Of a DNA stretch of 43,292 nucleotides, positions 31,411 to 40,391 are shown one piece after another (within the stretch, counting starts at the first letter, position 1; each line of letters begins with the position of its first letter). The notes below the pieces were generated by a model. The model did no database searches. It had not been told where the DNA came from and saw only the letters and a list, made by a program, of their open reading frames with translations. Origin of the DNA: Nitrosopumilus sp. (GTDB taxonomy: Archaea > Thermoproteota > Nitrososphaeria > Nitrososphaerales > Nitrosopumilaceae); the NCBI RefSeq assembly GCF_025699255.1, contig NZ_JAILWA010000013.1, positions 1 through 43,292 of the forward strand. The letters run 5' to 3'. The position numbers were made by a program, and so were the translations under genes.

Positions 31411-31979
31411 GCTTTGAAAAATTAATTCGTATTCCAAATGATCGTATTGCTGTTTTAATTGGAAAATCAGGTTCTGTTAAATCAAAAATTGAAACTGCTT
31501 GTTTTGTTACATTAGATATTGACGGAGATACTGGTGAAGTTTTTATAAAATCTGATGGTGATGTTGAAAAAATACAACCCTTTAAAGCTATGGAGATTGT
31601 TACAGCTATTGGTAGAGGATTCTCACCTGATAATGCAATGACTTTACTAAAAGGTGAGAATGCATTACATGTAATAGATCTTAGAGAATTTGCAGGAAAA
31701 TCAAATGCAAATGTTGAAAGGATAAAAGGGAGGATTATTGGAGAAGGTGGTAGAGCAAGGCGAAATATGGAAAATCTTAGTGGTACTCATATCTCAGTTT
31801 ATGGAAAAACTGTTTCAATTATTGGTGATGCAAGTAAACTTCGTTTAGCAGTTGATGCTATTTCATCTATATCTAGCGGAAGTATGCATGGTGCTGTTTA
31901 TACAAAATTAGAAGCAGCAAATAGAAAAGAAAAACAAGAAAAAATGAAGCTGTGGGAAGATCAAGATGTCTTCTATTAA
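31407..31979 (+). CDS. KH-domain ribosome biogenesis protein (Dim2/Pno1-like)
   Basis: A 190-residue protein with two KH domains: residues 1-70 (LIRIPNDRIAVLIGKSGSVK) and 80-165 (RIKGRIIGEGGRARRNMENL, with the GxxG loop as GEGG). It matches archaeal Dim2/Pno1/Krr1-like proteins that bind the 3' end of 16S rRNA precursors. Its ATG overlaps the RIO1 TGA (ATGA). Its stop overlaps top6B by 14 bases. A charged C-terminal tail (NRKEKQEKMKLWEDQD) follows the KH region. Confidence 0.92.
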   Translation: MSFEKLIRIPNDRIAVLIGKSGSVKSKIETACFVTLDIDGDTGEVFIKSDGDVEKIQPFKAMEIVTAIGRGFSPDNAMTLLKGENALHVIDLREFAGKSNANVERIKGRIIGEGGRARRNMENLSGTHISVYGKTVSIIGDASKLRLAVDAISSISSGSMHGAVYTKLEAANRKEKQEKMKLWEDQDVFY

Positions 31980-33849
31980 AGAAAAATTTAATCAAATTTC
32001 TCCTAGTGAGTTTTTTTATAGTAACCGTGATTTAGCCGGATTCAGTAATCCAACAAGATCTCTTTACACAGCTGTTAGAGAATTTGTTGAAAATGCATTA
32101 GATGCATGTGACCAAAAAGGGATTCTTCCTGATGTTCATCTGACAATAAAGGCAGTTGAGCCTGAAAAACCAGATCCTAAGCCTTACATTTTGACTGTAA
32201 AGGATAATGGACCTGGAATAGATGCAGAACATATTCCACTTGCTTTTGGAACTGTCCTATATGGTTCAAAATTTGGATTAAAGCAAGCAAGGGGGATGTT
32301 TGGACTAGGAGCAACAATGGCTATTCTTTATGGACAAATTACAACTAACAAACCAGTAATTGTAAAAAGCTGTTCAGATGGTGCAATCCAAAATCAGTTT
32401 GAAATATTGTTAGATATTCAAAAAAATAAACCAGTAATTGTTAAACATACAACAAAAGAAGTTTCAAAAAAAGGATTATCTGTCAGTATTTGTTTAGAAG
32501 GCGATTATTCAAAAGCAGGTAATAAAATTCGTGATTATGTTTATGAAACTTCTTTGATTACTCCTTATGCTTCAATCACTTTTGATGATCCTAAAGGACA
32601 AAAATTCACTCACACAAGATTTGTAAAAGAAATTCCACCTCCACCAACAATTATTCGACCACATCCTCATGGCATTGATGTAGAACGAATAAGAAGAATG
32701 ATTGTTGAATCACAGTTTGAGATTCCTGTTATTGATGATGCAATGATTGAAAAAGTAAGAAAAGATTTGGGATTGTCAAAGAAAAATCTAAGTTTTACAG
32801 CAATAATGGATAAAGCAAAGAAAAAATGGAAAACTCTTTCACGGCAAGTTAGAGTAGTAATTGCATTAATGTCGTTTCTAAAAATGGATTTTGAAAAACT
32901 AAATAAAATAAAAATTGAAGATCTTGACATCCCAAACAAAAAATTGTTCTATTGGGATTTTGGAGATTCTCAATCAAAAGCAGTTGATTTGGATCCTGAA
33001 AGTCAATATTACAAGCAACTTACTAACACTGTTCAGGGAGAACCATTAACTACATTTTTGACTAAAAGATTTCAACGTATAGGACCAACAACTGCGGTAA
33101 AATTTGCAGAATTTGCAAAATTCAAACCAGAAAAACGAATGGGTACTCTAACAAACCAAGAACTAGTTCAACTAAGTGATTCTCTTCAAAAATTTGATGA
33201 CTTTATGGCACCTGATTCAAGTTGTTTGGCTCCTTTAGGTGAAGAGCCACTTGAAAAAGGAATCAAGAAATTCTTTAATCCTGATTTTACTGCTGTAGTT
33301 CAACGTCCACCTTCAGCATATTCTGGATTTCCATTCATTGTTGAGATGGGCATTGCTTATGGTGGTGATATCAAATCAGGAGGACCTCATGTTTATCGAT
33401 ATGCCAATAGAATTCCATTACTATATGATGAAGGAAGTGATGTAGTTCTCAAAGTAGTAAACGACACTGATTGGGGAAGATACAAGGTAAAAGGTGATCC
33501 TCCATTCATTATAGTATCTCATATCTGTTCCACCAGAATACCATACAAAACCGCTGGAAAAGAAAATGTTGCTGATAGACAAGAAATAGAGAGAGAATTA
33601 AGATTAGCATTACAATTTTTGTCAAGAAAATTGGCAGCATACATGTCAAAAAGAGGACAAGCAGATATGGCAAAAAAGAGGGCTAATCTTTATGCCAAAT
33701 ACATTCCATTAATTGCAGAGTTTTGTACAGAACTTGCTGGTAAGAAAAAAGCACCTAATTACCAGAAAATACTAGATGAAAATGCAGTTGATAATACGGT
33801 TAAACCTAAAAAAGATGAAAAGGAGGAAAGCGTAATTGGCAACAACTAA
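31966..33849 (+). CDS. top6B: DNA topoisomerase VI subunit B
   Basis: A 627-residue type IIB topoisomerase ATPase subunit. The GHKL ATP-binding fold shows REFVENALDACDQ (N box), VKDNGPGIDAEHI (G1 box) and GMFGLGATMAIL (G2 box). The helix-two-turn-helix and transducer region holds QRIGPTTAVKFAE, and a Lys in the transducer would contact ATP. A Lys-rich end (KPKKDEKEES) follows. Topo VI relaxes and decatenates DNA. It overlaps Dim2 by 14 bases and top6A by 14 bases. Confidence 0.97.
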   Translation: MSSIKEKFNQISPSEFFYSNRDLAGFSNPTRSLYTAVREFVENALDACDQKGILPDVHLTIKAVEPEKPDPKPYILTVKDNGPGIDAEHIPLAFGTVLYGSKFGLKQARGMFGLGATMAILYGQITTNKPVIVKSCSDGAIQNQFEILLDIQKNKPVIVKHTTKEVSKKGLSVSICLEGDYSKAGNKIRDYVYETSLITPYASITFDDPKGQKFTHTRFVKEIPPPPTIIRPHPHGIDVERIRRMIVESQFEIPVIDDAMIEKVRKDLGLSKKNLSFTAIMDKAKKKWKTLSRQVRVVIALMSFLKMDFEKLNKIKIEDLDIPNKKLFYWDFGDSQSKAVDLDPESQYYKQLTNTVQGEPLTTFLTKRFQRIGPTTAVKFAEFAKFKPEKRMGTLTNQELVQLSDSLQKFDDFMAPDSSCLAPLGEEPLEKGIKKFFNPDFTAVVQRPPSAYSGFPFIVEMGIAYGGDIKSGGPHVYRYANRIPLLYDEGSDVVLKVVNDTDWGRYKVKGDPPFIIVSHICSTRIPYKTAGKENVADRQEIERELRLALQFLSRKLAAYMSKRGQADMAKKRANLYAKYIPLIAEFCTELAGKKKAPNYQKILDENAVDNTVKPKKDEKEESVIGNN

Positions 33850-34954
33850 AGAGAAAAACAAAATAAAAGAACGTGGTAAAAAAGCTGATGAAAAACAAAA
33901 GAATATTCTTGAGATGTTAAAAAGTCATGGTGCAAAAATTTATGATGATTTAGATAATGGCCAATTTCCAAAATTTTCAATCCCCAGCAGATCTGTAAGC
34001 AATATCGTTTATGATAAGAAACTTAGGCAGTATATTTTAGGAAATAATGCAGCTGTAAGAAGTTCAAGAAATTCTGCACAGTTAAGATCTTTTACTCAAT
34101 TAATGTGGTTAGCATTTTTTGCAAATAGACTAACTCATGAAAAAAAATCCTCCACATTAAGAGATGTCTATTATTCTTCACAAGCATTCGCAATTGAATT
34201 TGAAGATCAATCTGAATCTGATAACATCATAGTTGATTTAGAAGCAGTAACTTCAAAACCTAGAGAAGATTTTCATATTTTTCCAGAAGAGAGAAGTTCA
34301 ATTTTTGGTGACTTGAATATTGAATATACTATTCCAGGTTACGAAGGCAAAAGTATGAATTTATCAAACCATCCTGATGGATATTCGATTGGACCTAGTT
34401 TGACTACTGCAGAATTAGTTGATACCAGTGCGGAAATTGTAATTGCTATTGAGAAAGGTGGTCTTTTTACTAGGTTTGTTGAAGAACAGATTGATAAAAA
34501 ATTCAAATCCATTATTATCAATACTGGTGGACAAGCACCACGTTCAACTCGTACTTTGTTAAAGAGACTGCATGATGAAATGGGATTACCTGTAATTGTT
34601 TTGACAGATGGAGATGTGTATGGAGAACATATTGCCATGGTAATTAAATCAGGTTCTGCAAATGCTGCTCATCTTAGAGAACTTACCGTTCCAGATGCAA
34701 AATGGGTAGGTGTATGGGCTACTGATATTGAAAAATACAAATTGCCAACTATTCCAATGACTGAATCTGATATCAAGAGATGTTATGATCTTCAAAAGGA
34801 TCCGAGATATCAAGATGGAATTTGGAAAAAGGAACTTGATGTATTTCTTCGATTAAAACGAAAAGCAGAACTTGAAGCTTTCTCAAAATACGGTTTGACC
34901 AATATTACTGATAAATATCTGCCACAAAAATTAGAATTAGCGAAAAGCCTCTAG
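33836..34954 (+). CDS. top6A: DNA topoisomerase VI subunit A (Spo11-like)
   Basis: A 372-residue DNA-cleaving subunit. The catalytic Tyr lies in TLRDVYYSSQAF (Tyr112/113, Tyr113 by family alignment to be confirmed), and the TOPRIM metal site is LTDGDVYGEH with an upstream Glu. TGGQAPRSTRTLLKRL marks the winged-helix/TOPRIM junction. The start is TTG at 33836 preceded by AAGGAGGA, a strong ribosome-binding site inside top6B. Length is normal for archaeal Top6A. Confidence 0.96.
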   Translation: MATTKEKNKIKERGKKADEKQKNILEMLKSHGAKIYDDLDNGQFPKFSIPSRSVSNIVYDKKLRQYILGNNAAVRSSRNSAQLRSFTQLMWLAFFANRLTHEKKSSTLRDVYYSSQAFAIEFEDQSESDNIIVDLEAVTSKPREDFHIFPEERSSIFGDLNIEYTIPGYEGKSMNLSNHPDGYSIGPSLTTAELVDTSAEIVIAIEKGGLFTRFVEEQIDKKFKSIIINTGGQAPRSTRTLLKRLHDEMGLPVIVLTDGDVYGEHIAMVIKSGSANAAHLRELTVPDAKWVGVWATDIEKYKLPTIPMTESDIKRCYDLQKDPRYQDGIWKKELDVFLRLKRKAELEAFSKYGLTNITDKYLPQKLELAKSL

Positions 34955-35467
34955 TTATTTTATTCTTAAAGTTAATACTCCGTTTCTATATTTGAAATCA
35001 AATATTTGCATTTCATTAACTCCTTCTATTGGAACTTCTTTTGAAAATCCACCGGTACCCCTAATGTATAAGATACCGTCTACTAATCTAACTGCAATTT
35101 TATCTTCTGGTCCTGGTACTTCTGCAACAAATACAAATTCACCTTCGCCTTTGATTAAATCATAAACCCAATTCTTTGTTTCTTGTTCTCTAGTTTGTGC
35201 ATATACTGGTTTTTTATCTTTGGCCATTTTTTTCAAAACTTTGACCCAATAAAACATTGTAAGAGCTGCTGCCCCAATTAGAATAAAACTGACAAAACCT
35301 GAATCTGCCCTTTGTGTCATTATGTAGATTATTCCTAAAAATAAAATAACAATTATGGGGATTACAAAATTTAATGACTGATCATTTGAATATGCTCCTT
35401 TGTAACTTGCCAAACAGTCAAAATTGAGTTCTGCCAAATATAAAGTATCTTTGGTTTTTATTACCAT
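34955..35467 (-). CDS. Membrane-anchored Hsp20/alpha-crystallin-like protein
   Basis: From ATG at 35465-35467 this gives a 170-residue protein. Two membrane helices lie at about residues 33-50 (NFVIPIIVILFLGIIYIM) and 57-75 (FVSFILIGAAALTMFYWV). The C-terminal 80 residues have an Hsp20/CS-like beta sandwich (GEFVFVAEVPGPEDKIAVRL, LYIRGTGGFSKEVPI, YRNGVLTLRIK). The IxV/I end motif is not evident. A longer frame starts at 35506, but that would overlap the divergent gene. Small heat-shock domains are rarely membrane-anchored; a role in protecting membrane proteins is only inferred. The stop abuts the top6A stop. Confidence 0.72.
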   Translation of the reverse strand: MVIKTKDTLYLAELNFDCLASYKGAYSNDQSLNFVIPIIVILFLGIIYIMTQRADSGFVSFILIGAAALTMFYWVKVLKKMAKDKKPVYAQTREQETKNWVYDLIKGEGEFVFVAEVPGPEDKIAVRLVDGILYIRGTGGFSKEVPIEGVNEMQIFDFKYRNGVLTLRIK

Positions 35468-35484
35468 TTTTGAAATTTTATCTA

Positions 35485-35703
35485 TTGTCCGATGATAATC
35501 AAACAAAACTTTCGATAGGCGAAATTGTACTCAAAGGAACCATAATTGCTGTTATAATTACAATTCCTTCTATCAGTGGATTTGTTATTACTTGGATTAT
35601 ATCTGATAATTTGATTCATGCAGTAGTTATAGGCGGAATTATTCATTTCATTACTATGGGATTTTCTTTAAAGATATCCAAAAAAATCCTTGTTAAAAAA
35701 TAA
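35485..35703 (+). CDS. Small two-span membrane protein
   Basis: From TTG at 35485 it encodes 72 residues: a charged start (SDDNQTKLSIGEIVLKG), helices at about residues 18-39 and 42-60, and a basic tail (KISKKILVKK). An alternative TTG at 35470 would add five residues but overlap the Hsp20-like start more. The gap to the divergent gene is only 17 bases, too small for two promoters, so at least one start lies within the other gene's promoter. No family recognised. Confidence 0.6.
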   Translation: MSDDNQTKLSIGEIVLKGTIIAVIITIPSISGFVITWIISDNLIHAVVIGGIIHFITMGFSLKISKKILVKK

Positions 35704-35748
35704 CATCATAGAACATATTTTATGTAATAATGATTTATTTCAAAAATA

Positions 35749-36102
35749 ATGTCTCTTACGGCAATTGAAAACGATCTTGTGTCTGAAATACATCTAAACT
35801 CAATTCAAGCTAGGGTCTATTTGGCAGTTACATGTTTTGGAAAAATGTCTCCAGAACAAATTGCTGAAAAATTGAATATTTCTATTAATGATGCCAAAAA
35901 AGCATCAAACGAACTGATGGCTTTAGGTGCTTTTATTGATATTACTGTCACTGAATTTGAAGCAATGCATCCTAGATTTACAGCCGTTAACATGTACAGA
36001 AGGATGTGTGAGAGAGAAAATATTGAATTTAAACGAAACAAAATTGTTGATAATATTGGTGTGATTTTAGAAAAACTATATGATGATGCAAGAACTAAAT
36101 AA
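35749..36102 (+). CDS. TrmB-like winged-helix regulator
   Basis: A 117-residue DNA-binding protein. The helix-turn-helix region is LNSIQARVYLAVTCFGKMSP followed by EQIAEKLNISINDAKKASNE, and the wing is LGAFIDITVTEFE. It matches the N-terminal DNA-binding part of TrmB-type regulators, but no sugar-binding domain follows, so the signal is unknown. The C-terminal helix (KIVDNIGVILEKLYDD) could mediate dimer formation. The next gene starts 22 bases later. Confidence 0.82.
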   Translation: MSLTAIENDLVSEIHLNSIQARVYLAVTCFGKMSPEQIAEKLNISINDAKKASNELMALGAFIDITVTEFEAMHPRFTAVNMYRRMCERENIEFKRNKIVDNIGVILEKLYDDARTK

Positions 36103-36124
36103 TGCTAATACTTGGTGAACAACA

Positions 36125-36523
36125 TTGGTCATAGATACTGAAACCTGTAAACATCAACCAGTCTATTTTGGAGTAGTAAATATCAATATTGATGAAAGAA
36201 CTATTGGTTCTGTTGATGTTTGGAGATGCGGTGTTTGTAAGAAAAGATTCTGTGAAGAAAAACAACTTGGAATTGAAGAACTTGCTGATTTGGTTGGGAT
36301 GCCAAAAATTGATCCGGATGCAAAATGGGGTGTTAGTGTATGTAAATTACAACAAGGCAAGTACAAATGGAAATTAGTAAAATTAAAAGAAAATGGAGAA
36401 ATTAAACATGAATGTTTAGATGAAAAAGTAATTCCTTTAAAAGTGAATGATTTTAAAATTGAAGATGATAAACATTGGAGTTTCTTAATTGATGACAATG
36501 TTAACAAGGCTGTAGAAATTTAA
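36125..36523 (+). CDS. Hypothetical protein with Cys cluster
   Basis: A 132-residue soluble protein. CKHQPVYFGVV at the start and VWRCGVCKKRFCEEKQL (about residues 32-48) give a Cys/His cluster that may bind zinc. The rest is an alpha/beta region with KWGVSVCKLQQGKYKWKLVK. No family recognised. The start is TTG at 36125. It is between the TrmB-like gene (22 bases upstream) and the next small gene (8 bases after the stop), so a three-gene operon is likely. Confidence 0.65.
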   Translation: MVIDTETCKHQPVYFGVVNINIDERTIGSVDVWRCGVCKKRFCEEKQLGIEELADLVGMPKIDPDAKWGVSVCKLQQGKYKWKLVKLKENGEIKHECLDEKVIPLKVNDFKIEDDKHWSFLIDDNVNKAVEI

Positions 36524-36531
36524 TTCCTGAG

Positions 36532-36816
36532 ATGGATCTTAACGTACACATAAACAACATTCATGGTAGTCAAATGGCTGCAAAGATCACTGGTAATTTT
36601 ACACTAGATTCAAATGAATTTCGTTTTACTGCTATTGCTTTTGGTAGGATTGGAGGTCAAAATATAGGAGCAAAACTCTCACAAACAACGGAAAAAGAAC
36701 TTCAAAAATTGGGATATGATGTTGAAGAAGTCATACTTGCTTTACAAAGAAATCTTTTACAAGGTGATTTGACTTTACCCGAAGGCCTCAAAAAAGAGTC
36801 ATTTGTTGATGATTAG
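36532..36816 (+). CDS. 94-residue hypothetical protein
   Basis: A small beta-rich protein beginning [20 protein letters not shown] and including [20 protein letters not shown] and [14 protein letters not shown]. No membrane segment, Cys or known catalytic motif is present, and no family is recognised. It is last of the likely TrmB-like operon. Its TAG overlaps the mtnP stop on the other strand as TTAG (36813-36816). Confidence 0.65.
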   Translation: MDLNVHINNIHGSQMAAKITGNFTLDSNEFRFTAIAFGRIGGQNIGAKLSQTTEKELQKLGYDVEEVILALQRNLLQGDLTLPEGLKKESFVDD

Positions 36817-37604
36817 AATTCTGCTTCTTCTAATGCTTTTGCACATGCACAACTTCTTGTTTTAGGAATTTTATCAATTAACTCCGTTAGAATTTTTTTT
36901 GTTTTTTCAACATTTTTTGAAAGTGTTTCAATCACTTCTTTTGCTGTGACTGGTTTTTCTGCCCATACATCATAATCTGTAACTGTTGAAATTGAAGCAT
37001 AACACATTTGAGCTTCTCTTGCTAACTGACATTCAGGAACTAGAGTCATTCCAATGATATCTGCACCTGTTGTTCTATAAAATTTGGATTCAGCTTTTGT
37101 TGAAAATCTAGGCCCTTCTATGCAGATATATGTACAATCTTTATGCATATTCAATTCTTGATTATCTGTAACTTTGAGAATTGATGATTGTAATTCTGGA
37201 CAAAATGGCTCTGCAACTGAAATATGGATTACTCTACCATTATCTGAAAATGTTCCATCTCTTGATTTTGTAAAATCTATGAATTGACTTGGTAATGCAA
37301 AGTGACCAGGTTCAAATTCTTCTTTTAAACTTCCTACTGCTGAAGGAGCAATAATTCTAGTAATTCCTAATTCTTTGAATGCCCAAATGTTTGCTTTGAA
37401 ATTTATCTTATGTGGTGGAATGGTATGTTTTTTTCCATGTCTTGGAAGAAAAGCAATTTTTCTTCCTTTAAAAATTCCCACAGTAATTGTATCTGAAGGT
37501 TTTCCATATGGAGTATCAATATCAATCTCTTCTGCATTTTCAAGTAATCCTGAATCATAAATTCCTGTTCCTCCAAAAATCCCTATTTCTACATCTTTTT
37601 CCAT
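36813..37604 (-). CDS. mtnP: S-methyl-5'-thioadenosine phosphorylase
   Basis: A 263-residue purine nucleoside phosphorylase of the MTAP family, splitting methylthioadenosine to adenine and methylthioribose-1-phosphate. Motifs: [15 protein letters not shown] (phosphate loop), [49 protein letters not shown] and [21 protein letters not shown] Cys pair near the C terminus ([11 protein letters not shown]) is as in archaeal thermostable relatives. It overlaps the apt stop (TAATG), and apt would use the adenine it releases. Confidence 0.94.
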   Translation of the reverse strand: MEKDVEIGIFGGTGIYDSGLLENAEEIDIDTPYGKPSDTITVGIFKGRKIAFLPRHGKKHTIPPHKINFKANIWAFKELGITRIIAPSAVGSLKEEFEPGHFALPSQFIDFTKSRDGTFSDNGRVIHISVAEPFCPELQSSILKVTDNQELNMHKDCTYICIEGPRFSTKAESKFYRTTGADIIGMTLVPECQLAREAQMCYASISTVTDYDVWAEKPVTAKEVIETLSKNVEKTKKILTELIDKIPKTRSCACAKALEEAEF

Positions 37605-38116
37605 TAATATTTCACCAATGATTTACAATTGTATTTGCTAATTCCTTTCATTCCATTAAGATCCACTAGTTCAATGATGAATGCAAATCCTACAATTTCT
37701 CCTCCAATTTTTTCTATTAGTTTTGCAGAAGCTTTTGCTGTACCGCCAGTTGCAAGTAAATCGTCACAAATTAGGACTCTTTCTCCTTCTTTGATGATGT
37801 CTTTTTGTATTTCTATTGTATCTTTTCCATATTCTATAGTATATGATAATTTTGTAGTTTTTCCAGGTAGTTTTCCAGCTTTTCTAATCATTACCATTCC
37901 TTTATTGTATCTTGAAGCTAGAATGGAAGCTAGAATAAATCCTCTTGATTCAATCCCTGCAAACACATCTATATCTTTTGGATGAAAGTATTTTGAAAAT
38001 TCATCTGCAACATACGATAATGCTGAAGGATCTTTCAATATTGGACTAAAGTCTCTAAATAAAATCCCTTTTTTCGGAAAATTTGGATAATCTGCTATCT
38101 TATCTTTTAAATTCAT
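37604..38116 (-). CDS. apt: Adenine phosphoribosyltransferase
   Basis: A 170-residue type I phosphoribosyltransferase making AMP from adenine and PRPP. Motifs: [20 protein letters not shown] (N-terminal hood), [20 protein letters not shown], and the PRPP loop [17 protein letters not shown]. Length is normal. It is the first gene of the apt-mtnP operon, with the mtnP ATG overlapping its TAA. Together they salvage adenine from methylthioadenosine. The 38-base gap upstream separates it from the large secreted protein. Confidence 0.95.
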   Translation of the reverse strand: MNLKDKIADYPNFPKKGILFRDFSPILKDPSALSYVADEFSKYFHPKDIDVFAGIESRGFILASILASRYNKGMVMIRKAGKLPGKTTKLSYTIEYGKDTIEIQKDIIKEGERVLICDDLLATGGTAKASAKLIEKIGGEIVGFAFIIELVDLNGMKGISKYNCKSLVKY

Positions 38117-38154
38117 AATTTACACAAAATTAAGTGAAATAAAATTGTTTGAAA

Positions 38155-40308
38155 TTATTGAATTTGGAAAGTTGATTCTGCTGTATTGAATGCATCTTCT
38201 ACTCTTATAGTATATGTTCCTGGTTCCGTATCTTTTGGAATGATCCATGGTTGTTTAATTTCTCCTTGTGCAGATGCTGGAAATGAAAGTTTATCAATAA
38301 TTTCATCATCTTCTGCAATAATTTCTATTGAAACTGTTTGTTGTCCTCCATGTACAATAATGTTCTTTGATTTTCCAACTCCTGGATAATTAGGCCCATC
38401 TTCAACTAAAACAACCATGCCTTCTGTTGAAGTTGCAAGAACTTCAATTTCTACATTGTCGAAGTTTGAACCACTTTTTGCCTTTATAGTCCACATTCCT
38501 GGGATTGCGTCTGAAGGAATTCTGAATGAATCTTCGGATATTTTCCCATTCTTATTGGAAAACGTTTCTCTAACTTTGACTTCTTCTCCATTAGGATCAA
38601 TCAAAGTTAATGTTAAGAGAACATTTGATCCTGTATCTCCTAATACTAATATCGAATCTCCAGGATGATAATCTAATTTTGTGGTATTGATTTGAATTTC
38701 TCCAGACCCAATTTGTAGTCCTACTGTGAACGTCTCTGTGCTTTGTGCATTGCCCTTACTAACTACTGCATTATACACTCCAGATGAAAATCCAGACAAG
38801 TCTATAGAGTGTGAACCTCGTCCATCTGGCTGCAATTGTATTGAAACTGCCTCTCCTTTTGGTTTGTCTGATGGATCAATGATTAATAAATTGATAATTT
38901 CTGAACCTTTTCCTGAAATTGAAATCACAGCTGTTTCACTTGATTTGTAATTAAGCTTATCAAATTCTATGTTAACTGGGATTGATGGTAATTGTCCTAA
39001 ACCTGCATAAGTGAATTCTTTTTCTTTTTCTTGAGTTGCAATCAATGTGTATGTTCCCTCTGGAGTATTTTGTGTAGTTGAAAATTCAAATTCAACTTTG
39101 CCTGTGTCGTCAATTTGAATAATATCTGAAATTACTTCTTTTCCTAAAGGATCTTCTAATATGATCTCAATTGACTTGTTTGGTATTGCTGTTCCATTAA
39201 ATTTCATTTTCTCTCCCGGTTCAAATTTTAAATTAATGGGAGTAATGATGATTTTTTTATCTGATGATATTTCCCAAGTACCTGTAATACTCTGCTTCCC
39301 ATCTGAAATAGTTCCAATATATTTTCCAAATGGCCTATCTAGTGGAACTAAAAGTGGTTCTAATTTCCAGTTTCCTTTACTGTCTGTTTCTGTTGTTCTA
39401 GTTCTAATAATTTCTCCGTCTGGTGCTTCGATTTCTATCTTAATCCCACTACCAGGATCTGCAGTTCCAGAAATCTCTAAAAAGTCTCCTCTGTGAATTT
39501 CATCTGGAAGTCCTTTAATTGTTAGTGGAATATTTTCTGAATCTGCTATTCTGTTTTCTCCTTCTCCTATTCTGATACTGAGTTTCTTTTCTTGTCCTTC
39601 TTTGTCTTTTATCTTAAAATCTACTCTCTTTGCTTCTTGATCTTTAGGAATTTTCATTGTTGTCATAAAGTGACCATTATTATCAGTTGTAAAACTACCA
39701 AGTTTTTTTGTGTCAATGTAGAAATCATATTCTTGTGAGGATGCAAAATTATCTCCTGTGATTCTAATTGATGAACCTACATTTGGTTTTTCAGGAATTA
39801 TTCTAAAAACAGCATCTTCTTTCATACTTTGATTAGTGTTATCTGCACTCTGTTTTGGTTCTGAATTTTTAATAATTGCCGGTAATCCTTTAGCAATTGT
39901 TAACCCTGTGTCTATCTGTGTATTTTTGTTGTCTAGTGCTTTCCAATTTATTCCTGGGTTGGATTTATCAGTTTTTACTCCAAACTTAACTGATTCTCCG
40001 GGTTTGATTGATTCTGATGATGTAAATATAATCACTCCTTGAGAATTTTTCTCACCAGTCCAACCTTTTTCTGTTTTAAATGATTTAAAATTAAAATCTC
40101 CACCTAACCAAATTCTTAATGTATTAACTTCTTCATCTGAATTGTTTTTTAATTCAATTATTGATGTTTCTTCTAATGCAATACTTGAAACTGAAATTTC
40201 CTCAGCATAAACATTTGATGTAAATGAAATTAATGCAATGGAAAACAAGAATGCAACTGAAAGGAAAATTCCTCTAGTCGAGGATTTATTCATATGATTC
40301 AAACTCAA
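38155..40308 (-). CDS. Large secreted Ig-like/macroglobulin-like repeat protein
   Basis: A 717-residue secreted protein with a signal peptide (residues 12-35, cut near VYAEE). The rest is beta-rich, with at least four repeats of about 90 residues, each with P-G/K-E..., a G-x-A-N/D-P-G or similar turn and a closing T-Y-T-I/L or T-I strand (GTYTLIATQE, GMWTIKAKSG, GTYTIRVEDA). They resemble MG2/Ig-fold domains of bacterial and archaeal surface proteins. No Cys and no anchor at the C terminus are seen, so it may associate with the S-layer. Function unknown. Confidence 0.82.
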   Translation of the reverse strand: MSLNHMNKSSTRGIFLSVAFLFSIALISFTSNVYAEEISVSSIALEETSIIELKNNSDEEVNTLRIWLGGDFNFKSFKTEKGWTGEKNSQGVIIFTSSESIKPGESVKFGVKTDKSNPGINWKALDNKNTQIDTGLTIAKGLPAIIKNSEPKQSADNTNQSMKEDAVFRIIPEKPNVGSSIRITGDNFASSQEYDFYIDTKKLGSFTTDNNGHFMTTMKIPKDQEAKRVDFKIKDKEGQEKKLSIRIGEGENRIADSENIPLTIKGLPDEIHRGDFLEISGTADPGSGIKIEIEAPDGEIIRTRTTETDSKGNWKLEPLLVPLDRPFGKYIGTISDGKQSITGTWEISSDKKIIITPINLKFEPGEKMKFNGTAIPNKSIEIILEDPLGKEVISDIIQIDDTGKVEFEFSTTQNTPEGTYTLIATQEKEKEFTYAGLGQLPSIPVNIEFDKLNYKSSETAVISISGKGSEIINLLIIDPSDKPKGEAVSIQLQPDGRGSHSIDLSGFSSGVYNAVVSKGNAQSTETFTVGLQIGSGEIQINTTKLDYHPGDSILVLGDTGSNVLLTLTLIDPNGEEVKVRETFSNKNGKISEDSFRIPSDAIPGMWTIKAKSGSNFDNVEIEVLATSTEGMVVLVEDGPNYPGVGKSKNIIVHGGQQTVSIEIIAEDDEIIDKLSFPASAQGEIKQPWIIPKDTEPGTYTIRVEDAFNTAESTFQIQ

Positions 40309-40391
40309 TATCTCTCACTTAAACCTTAAAGAATTTTCTCCATTTTTCTATTTCTTAGTTTAGTGTTTTTCATGAGCAAACTTCTTAAATC

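Noticed and set aside
34955-35506. Hsp20-like gene starting at 35506
   Set aside because: It would overlap the divergent small membrane gene; the ATG at 35467 keeps both membrane helices and the domain.
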